A stretch of DNA of 64,000 bases from Jatrophihabitans sp. GTDB taxonomy: Bacteria > Actinomycetota > Actinomycetes > Mycobacteriales > Jatrophihabitantaceae. A program made the position numbers and the translations under genes. The notes under the pieces are model-generated. The model was not told the DNA's origin. It ran no database searches and was given only the letters and a program-made list of their open reading frames with translations. Below, piece by piece: positions 60,507 through 64,000 of the stretch; the first letter of the stretch is position 1, and every line of letters begins with the position of its first letter. The stretch lies in contig JAICIE010000001.1 of assembly GCA_025924515.1 (NCBI GenBank), positions 1-64,000 on the forward strand. Reading direction: 5' to 3'.

Positions 60507-60884
60507 GCACCTGAGGCTAGGCAGCTTCCGCGGCAACCGCATCGTTCCAGCGGATGAACCTGAGCCTCCACCCTTCGACTGACCTCCGTGACCGCAATCC
60601 CGCCGCCCGACTGAACGCCATCCTGGCCACGAGGCCGACCGGATGCACCGCCAGCCGGCAACCGACACGAAGACCGTGTGGATGCGTCCGGTAGGCCGCA
60701 TCCCGTTCCAGGAGGGTTTGTCGGTCGCCATGCGCAGACGGTCGATGCTGGGCGTTCGGCCACCGTCGGGTGCGAGGGTTCATCTCGAGTGGGCCTTCCG
60801 GGCACGCAGCGTGTATTTCAGGTGCGCTCGCACGTCGCGGTCGCTCTTCGCAGATCGCGGGCATTTGTAACCGCGGCGACTGGC
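60507..60884. other. Intergenic region without a supported gene
   Basis: About 380 bases between the exporter operon start and the end of the SRPBCC gene. Only low-complexity frames rich in Arg/Pro are present; no ribosome site, hairpin or known motif stands out. It should contain the exporter operon promoter. Confidence 0.4.
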
Positions 60885-61365
60885 TCAGGCCATTTCGGCG
60901 GCGGCCTTGATGCGGGCGAGCGTGGTCGTCATGCCACGCTGCAGGTCGGCGTCACGGTCGTTGCTGCCTGTCCACTTCTCGGTGATCCAGGTCATGACCG
61001 AGCCGAGAGGACGGTCGGCGTCGAACGATTCTGTCAGGCGGGTGCCGCTGGCCGTCGGCTCCATGAGGTAGCGCCAGGTGTAGGAGCCGATGCCGGGACC
61101 GCTGCGGTTGAAGGCGAATTCGCGCCCGCGGTCGGCGGCGGTGACTGTGGGCGTGTTTGAACCAGGCCGGGCCGCGCCTGCCCTTGTTCTTCGCCTTGAA
61201 TCGCGCCCCGACCGTTGGTCCGGTGGCTCCCTTCGTCCAGGCGCAGCGGATACACTCAGGGCTCCACTCCCCCATACGGGAGATGTCGGAGACTAGCCCG
61301 TACACCTTTTCCGGCGAGGCCGAGATGTCAATCACTGCGGCGCCGTGCGGAATCCTCTTCGACAT
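60885..61365 (-). pseudogene. SRPBCC-family gene with a frameshift
   Basis: The first half reads as an SRPBCC protein (MSKRIPHGAAVIDISASPEK, SDISRMGEWSPECIRCAWTK, then FKAKNKGRRGPAWF). Near 61155-61165 the homology moves to another frame (TPTVTAADRGREFAFN, SYTWRYLMEPTASGTRLTES, and the final helix TTLARIKAAAEMA ending at 60885). One base insertion or deletion restores a gene of about 160 codons. It may be a real mutation or a sequencing error. ATG at 61365 follows GGAGAAGAGG. It faces the TetR gene, and one copy of the 11-bp palindrome lies 105 bases from its start. Confidence 0.78.
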
Positions 61366-61466
61366 CAATGGTCCCTCTTCTCCGGCGTCGTGATCGGCCG
61401 GACGCTTTTTCGTTCGGCTGCCCTCTGTCGTACCGACGCAAGGGCTACCCGTGGCTGTTCCTTTCT

Positions 61467-61483
61467 ACCTGTCAGTGACAGAC
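61467..61483. promoter_or_regulatory. Palindromic operator, copy 1
   Basis: ACCTGTCAGTGACAGAC contains the perfect palindrome TGTCA-N-TGACA. It differs at one base from copy 2 at 61520-61536. It lies between the SRPBCC gene and the divergent TetR gene. Confidence 0.72.
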
Positions 61484-61519
61484 AAGCGTGACGTCGCTAC
61501 TCTGGCACCCGGGAGGCTT

Positions 61520-61536
61520 ACCTGTCAATGACAGAC
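61520..61536. promoter_or_regulatory. Palindromic operator, copy 2, over the TetR start codon
   Basis: ACCTGTCAATGACAGAC repeats copy 1 with one change, 53 bases downstream. It overlaps the tetR ATG (61528), so bound protein would block transcription or translation start. Confidence 0.72.
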
Positions 61537-62190
61537 TCGAAGATGCCCGACGTGCGTGCCCGCCGAGCCCGGGCCGAACGAGACATTCTCGACGCCGCGT
61601 GGACCCTGATGGCACGCGAGGGCGTGGCGGCGCTGAGTGTCCGCGAGGTCGCCCGGTCGGTCGGCATCCGGCAGCAGTCACTCACGTACTACTTCCCGAC
61701 CAAGCACGCACTGCTCGATGCGCTGTTCGCAGACGGCTTCGCCGATCTCCGACAACGCTTCGACCGACTCCCGCCGATCACGGATCCCGACCAAGGCGTG
61801 GTGGACGTAGCCAGCGCCTTCGTCGACCACCTGGTCGCTCGGCCGGCCGCCTATCACCTGATGTTCCAGGGCACCGTCCCCGGCTTTCGCCCCACGCCGG
61901 ACAGCCATCAGGTTGCGCTCACCGTCCTGCGCGAACTCGTCTCACGACTTGCCGCGGCCGGGGTCAGGGAACCCGCCGACCTCGCACTCGTCCGCAGCGT
62001 GATCAGCGGAATCGCTGCGGAACAGATCGCGAACGACCCGCGAGGCCACCTATTCGCCGATCAGACCGAGCGAGGTATTCGCGCCGTCGTCGCCGCGATT
62101 CGCTCGGCTCAGAAAGCAGGCGACGACATGCCGTCCGCGAGGCGCGCCACGCTCAGAAAACGGCCGTCGAACAAAGTCGCACGGCTGTGA
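61528..62190 (+). CDS. TetR-family transcriptional regulator
   Basis: A 220-residue TetR repressor. HTH (about 18-62): ILDAAWTLMAREGVAALSVR, then VARSVGIRQQSLTYYFPTKH. The C-terminal domain has RPAAYHLMFQGTVPGFRPTP, of the TetR_C_33-like type also seen in the regulator at 42190-42888. ATG at 61528 follows GGGAGG. Two near-identical palindromes in its leader suggest autoregulation and control of the divergent SRPBCC gene. Confidence 0.9.
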   Translation: MTDSKMPDVRARRARAERDILDAAWTLMAREGVAALSVREVARSVGIRQQSLTYYFPTKHALLDALFADGFADLRQRFDRLPPITDPDQGVVDVASAFVDHLVARPAAYHLMFQGTVPGFRPTPDSHQVALTVLRELVSRLAAAGVREPADLALVRSVISGIAAEQIANDPRGHLFADQTERGIRAVVAAIRSAQKAGDDMPSARRATLRKRPSNKVARL

Positions 62191-62217
62191 CGGCCGGGTG
62201 GGTGCGGACCGCGACCG

Positions 62218-62862
62218 TCAGACCTGCGTCGTCACTGCGAGCAGGTCCGAGCACTCCACGGTGCAGTACTCGAGGGTGGGGATGACGGCGCTCGCCGCGC
62301 TGAGCTGATCGCTGTTGTGGGAGGTGGCCACCGCGAGGACATGAGCACCGGCGGCGCGTCCGGCCTCGATGCCGGCGGGGGCGTCCTCGATCACCAGGCA
62401 TTGCGCGATGTCGTACCCCAGCGCCGCGGCGGCCTTCAGGTATCCCTCGGGATCGGGCTTTCCTGCGCTCACAGCCTCGGCTGAGATCAAGACGTCCGGC
62501 AGCGGCAGGCCCGCCGCTCGCAGCCGGGCCTGCATCAGCGATCGAGAACCCGACGTCACCGCCGCCCACCGATCATCGGGTAGCCGCTTCAGCAACGTCT
62601 GTGTCGCGGGCAACGCGACGACATCGTCCAGGTCCGAGAGTTCCAACTGAGCGAGTTCACTCACGGCCGCGGCCCGGTGCACGTCCGGAAGGAAGCGGGC
62701 GATCGTGTCCTCGCTGCGCCTGCCGTGGCATACCCGCAGGATCGTATCGGCGTCGATCTCGCGCCGAGCCGCCCACGTCCGCCACGCGCGTTCGACCGCT
62801 CCGGTCGAGTCGACCAAAGTGCCGTCGATGTCGAACAGGATCGCCTGGACATCGAACCGCAT
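62218..62862 (-). CDS. HAD-superfamily sugar phosphatase/phosphoglucomutase-like
   Basis: A 214-residue HAD hydrolase with a small helical cap. Motif I DIDGTLVDS has the nucleophile Asp11 and acid/base Asp13; motif II is VTSGSR, motif III Lys in GKPDPEGY, and motif IV VIEDAPAGIEAG. This is the pattern of sugar-phosphatases (YfbT, GppA-like) and beta-phosphoglucomutases. ATG at 62862 fits. Substrate probably a small sugar phosphate. Confidence 0.88.
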   Translation of the reverse strand: MRFDVQAILFDIDGTLVDSTGAVERAWRTWAARREIDADTILRVCHGRRSEDTIARFLPDVHRAAAVSELAQLELSDLDDVVALPATQTLLKRLPDDRWAAVTSGSRSLMQARLRAAGLPLPDVLISAEAVSAGKPDPEGYLKAAAALGYDIAQCLVIEDAPAGIEAGRAAGAHVLAVATSHNSDQLSAASAVIPTLEYCTVECSDLLAVTTQV

Positions 62863-63239
62863 GCTGACACGCTACGTGTTGAAGACGCCTACCACGGCCT
62901 ATTGCGGGCGCTGAAGGGCCGCTGAGCCGGCATTCCGGAGGTGGCCGCCAGCGAGGACGCCGACTCGGCGTTTTCGGTCTGTCGAGATATCGTTGCGCAC
63001 CCACGCCGTCGGTCGGAGTCTGCGATGTTGCGCGCGATCGCCACAGTCGGCGTGGCTACCCGTCCTGGTCGCTCGCGTCGCGTTGTCCCAGAACGCTGCT
63101 GCGTCGTCGTCCGCGATGAGAATCACGACGGTCGAGGTGTCGCAGAGCACGCCACCGGGCTCGCGTCCGGCCGTGTCCTCGCCGACGTCCGCACCGGACT
63201 CGCCATCACGCCAGGTCGCATGCGCACCGGTCGAACTCG
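62863..63239. other. Intergenic region without a supported gene
   Basis: About 380 bases with only Arg-rich frames. A minus-strand stretch near 63110-63160 (LCDTSTVVILI) faintly resembles the start of a PIN domain, but no further motif follows. Contains the promoters of the two flanking divergent genes. Confidence 0.35.
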
Positions 63240-63671
63240 ATGACGCTGCCTGTCGCCGAGGCGCGTGCGCGGCTGGCCGCGCACGACCACGGAGTCCTGT
63301 GCACAGTGCATCGCGAGCGCGGCGTCGACGCGGTACCGGTCGTGTACGTCGTGAACGAGGCAGGGTGGGTCGGCGTACCCGTCGATCGGGTGAAGCCGAA
63401 GTCGTCGTCGGTGCTGCAGCGCGAGCGGAACCTGGCGGCCGACCCGCGGGCCTCACTACTCGTCGAGCACTGGGTGCGCGGCGACTGGTCACAGCTCTGG
63501 TGGGTGCGCGCTGAGCTGCGTTGGCAGGACGAGGGCACGACCGCCCTAGGCGCGGACCTGGCCGCCGGGCTGGTCCGCGCGTTTCCGCAGTATCGCGGCC
63601 GGCAGCCGTTTCGCCGGGTGCTGGTCCTGCGCGTCGTCGGCATTACCGGATGGGCCGCCAGCCTGCCGTGA
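63240..63671 (+). CDS. PPOX-class F420-dependent oxidoreductase-like protein (TIGR03668)
   Basis: A 143-residue split-barrel flavin/deazaflavin protein. The N-terminus ARLAAHDHGVLCTVHRERGV, the block PVDRVKPKSS then LQRERNLAADPRASLLVEHW, and the end QPFRRVLVLRVVGITGWAAS match the TIGR03668 actinobacterial group. Members bind coenzyme F420 or flavin to reduce small molecules; this subgroup is not characterised. ATG at 63240 has only a weak ribosome site. Confidence 0.85.
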   Translation: MTLPVAEARARLAAHDHGVLCTVHRERGVDAVPVVYVVNEAGWVGVPVDRVKPKSSSVLQRERNLAADPRASLLVEHWVRGDWSQLWWVRAELRWQDEGTTALGADLAAGLVRAFPQYRGRQPFRRVLVLRVVGITGWAASLP

Positions 63672-63779
63672 CGCGGCCGACGCCTCCACGTTCGGTGTCG
63701 GACCGCTGCAAAACGTCGGAGAAGATGCACGGCCAGCCCTTCGATTTCCGCCGCCGGGATCGGCTGCCATGCTGGACGC

Positions 63780-64000
63780 GTGCACCAAACGAGCGGATTG
63801 CGCGAATCAGCCGCGGCGTTCCCGCTGCCGACCGTTGTCGACGACGCCGCTGAGCGACGGCACGCCAACCGGGCCGTCGGCTGGAGCGCCGCCGGGTTAG
63901 CGGTCACGGGTCTGCTGGAGCTGGCAGTAGCACTTGTTTCCGGCTCGGTCGGGTTGCTCGGCGATGCCCTGCACAATCTTTCCGATGTCTCCACGAGTCT
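63780..64000 (+). CDS. Cation diffusion facilitator (CzcD/ZitB-like), N-terminal part
   Basis: The gene runs off the window after 73 codons. A cytoplasmic start (about 1-33) is followed by the first membrane helix (VGWSAAGLAVTGLLELAVAL) and the family motif GLLGDALHNLSDVST, in which the D-x3-N-x2-D type residues bind Zn2+ or another divalent metal. CDF proteins export such metals by proton exchange. GTG at 63780 is the first start that covers the family sequence; the ribosome site is weak. Confidence 0.82.
   Translation, partial: MHQTSGLRESAAAFPLPTVVDDAAERRHANRAVGWSAAGLAVTGLLELAVALVSGSVGLLGDALHNLSDVSTS

Noticed and set aside
60643-60870. Small Arg/Met-rich frame between the exporter operon and the SRPBCC gene
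   Set aside because: No ribosome site, no hydrophobic or domain pattern, and biased codon-position composition typical of a chance GC-rich frame.
63110-63160. PIN-domain (VapC-like) toxin start on the minus strand
   Set aside because: Only a short LCDTSTVVILI stretch resembles it; the remaining acidic residues and an antitoxin gene are missing.

Overview
This is a GC-rich chromosomal segment from an actinobacterium. The gene families point the same way: a mycothiol-dependent (maleylpyruvate-isomerase-like) enzyme, a PPOX-class F420-type oxidoreductase, a DasR-type GntR regulator with dre operators, a 10-methyl (tuberculostearic) fatty-acid pair, an ECF42/DGPF sigma pair and a tandem dynamin-like GTPase pair. 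Genus cannot be fixed from this window; a free-living, soil-type Mycobacteriales/Frankiales-like lineage fits. I saw no rRNA, tRNA, insertion sequence, prophage or CRISPR array.

Layout. 0-6 kb: end of a DUF2382 stress protein, an amino-acid permease with a C-terminal stress-like domain, a tandem UspA protein, an SDR, an SRPBCC protein and an aldo/keto reductase. 5.9-9.5 kb: two paralogous secreted GH16 glycanases flanking a small membrane-anchored protein. 9.8-12.2 kb: DNA polymerase IV and a phosphatase/fructosamine-kinase pair. 12.2-18.8 kb: an aminosugar regulon (DasR-like regulator, NagA, ABC importer without ATPase, ROK kinase) with dre-like operators. 18.8-23.3 kb: methyltransferase, ECF42 sigma factor with its DGPF partner, and a cold-shock protein.

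23.6-28.4 kb holds a divergent module that resembles the accessory part of actinobacterial propane/alkane (prm/mim) monooxygenase clusters: a Fis-type regulator, amidohydrolase, DUF59 protein, zinc alcohol dehydrogenase and a small ABM protein. No di-iron monooxygenase genes are present, and the regulator's AAA+ domain looks degenerate. 28.5-30.8 kb is a divergent potassium module (CPA1-type antiporter and TrkA/RCK protein).

31-45 kb is a patchwork of small single genes (methyltransferases, acetyltransferases, S66 peptidase, arginase-like protein, SDR, DUF4037, secreted beta-propeller, TetR/MBL/mycothiol operon, alcohol dehydrogenase, cupin). Decayed genes are scattered among them: an MMPL scrap, an alpha/beta hydrolase and a GNAT gene with internal deletions, and a frameshifted propeller remnant.

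45.4-48.1 kb: tmsA/tmsB-like operon for 10-methyl fatty acids. 48.1-53.5 kb: a nitrate/sulfonate/taurine-type ABC importer divergent from a DcuS/DcuR-type two-component system. 53.7-57.0 kb: two overlapping membrane-remodelling GTPases. 57.3-60.5 kb: an ABC-2 exporter followed by a histidine kinase without a sensor domain and its NarL-type regulator. 60.9-64.0 kb: a frameshifted SRPBCC gene facing a TetR gene with two copies of an 11-bp palindrome, a HAD phosphatase, a PPOX protein and the start of a cation-diffusion-facilitator gene.

Many operons use 4-bp ATGA/GTGA stop-start overlaps, which supports translational coupling and helped fix start codons.
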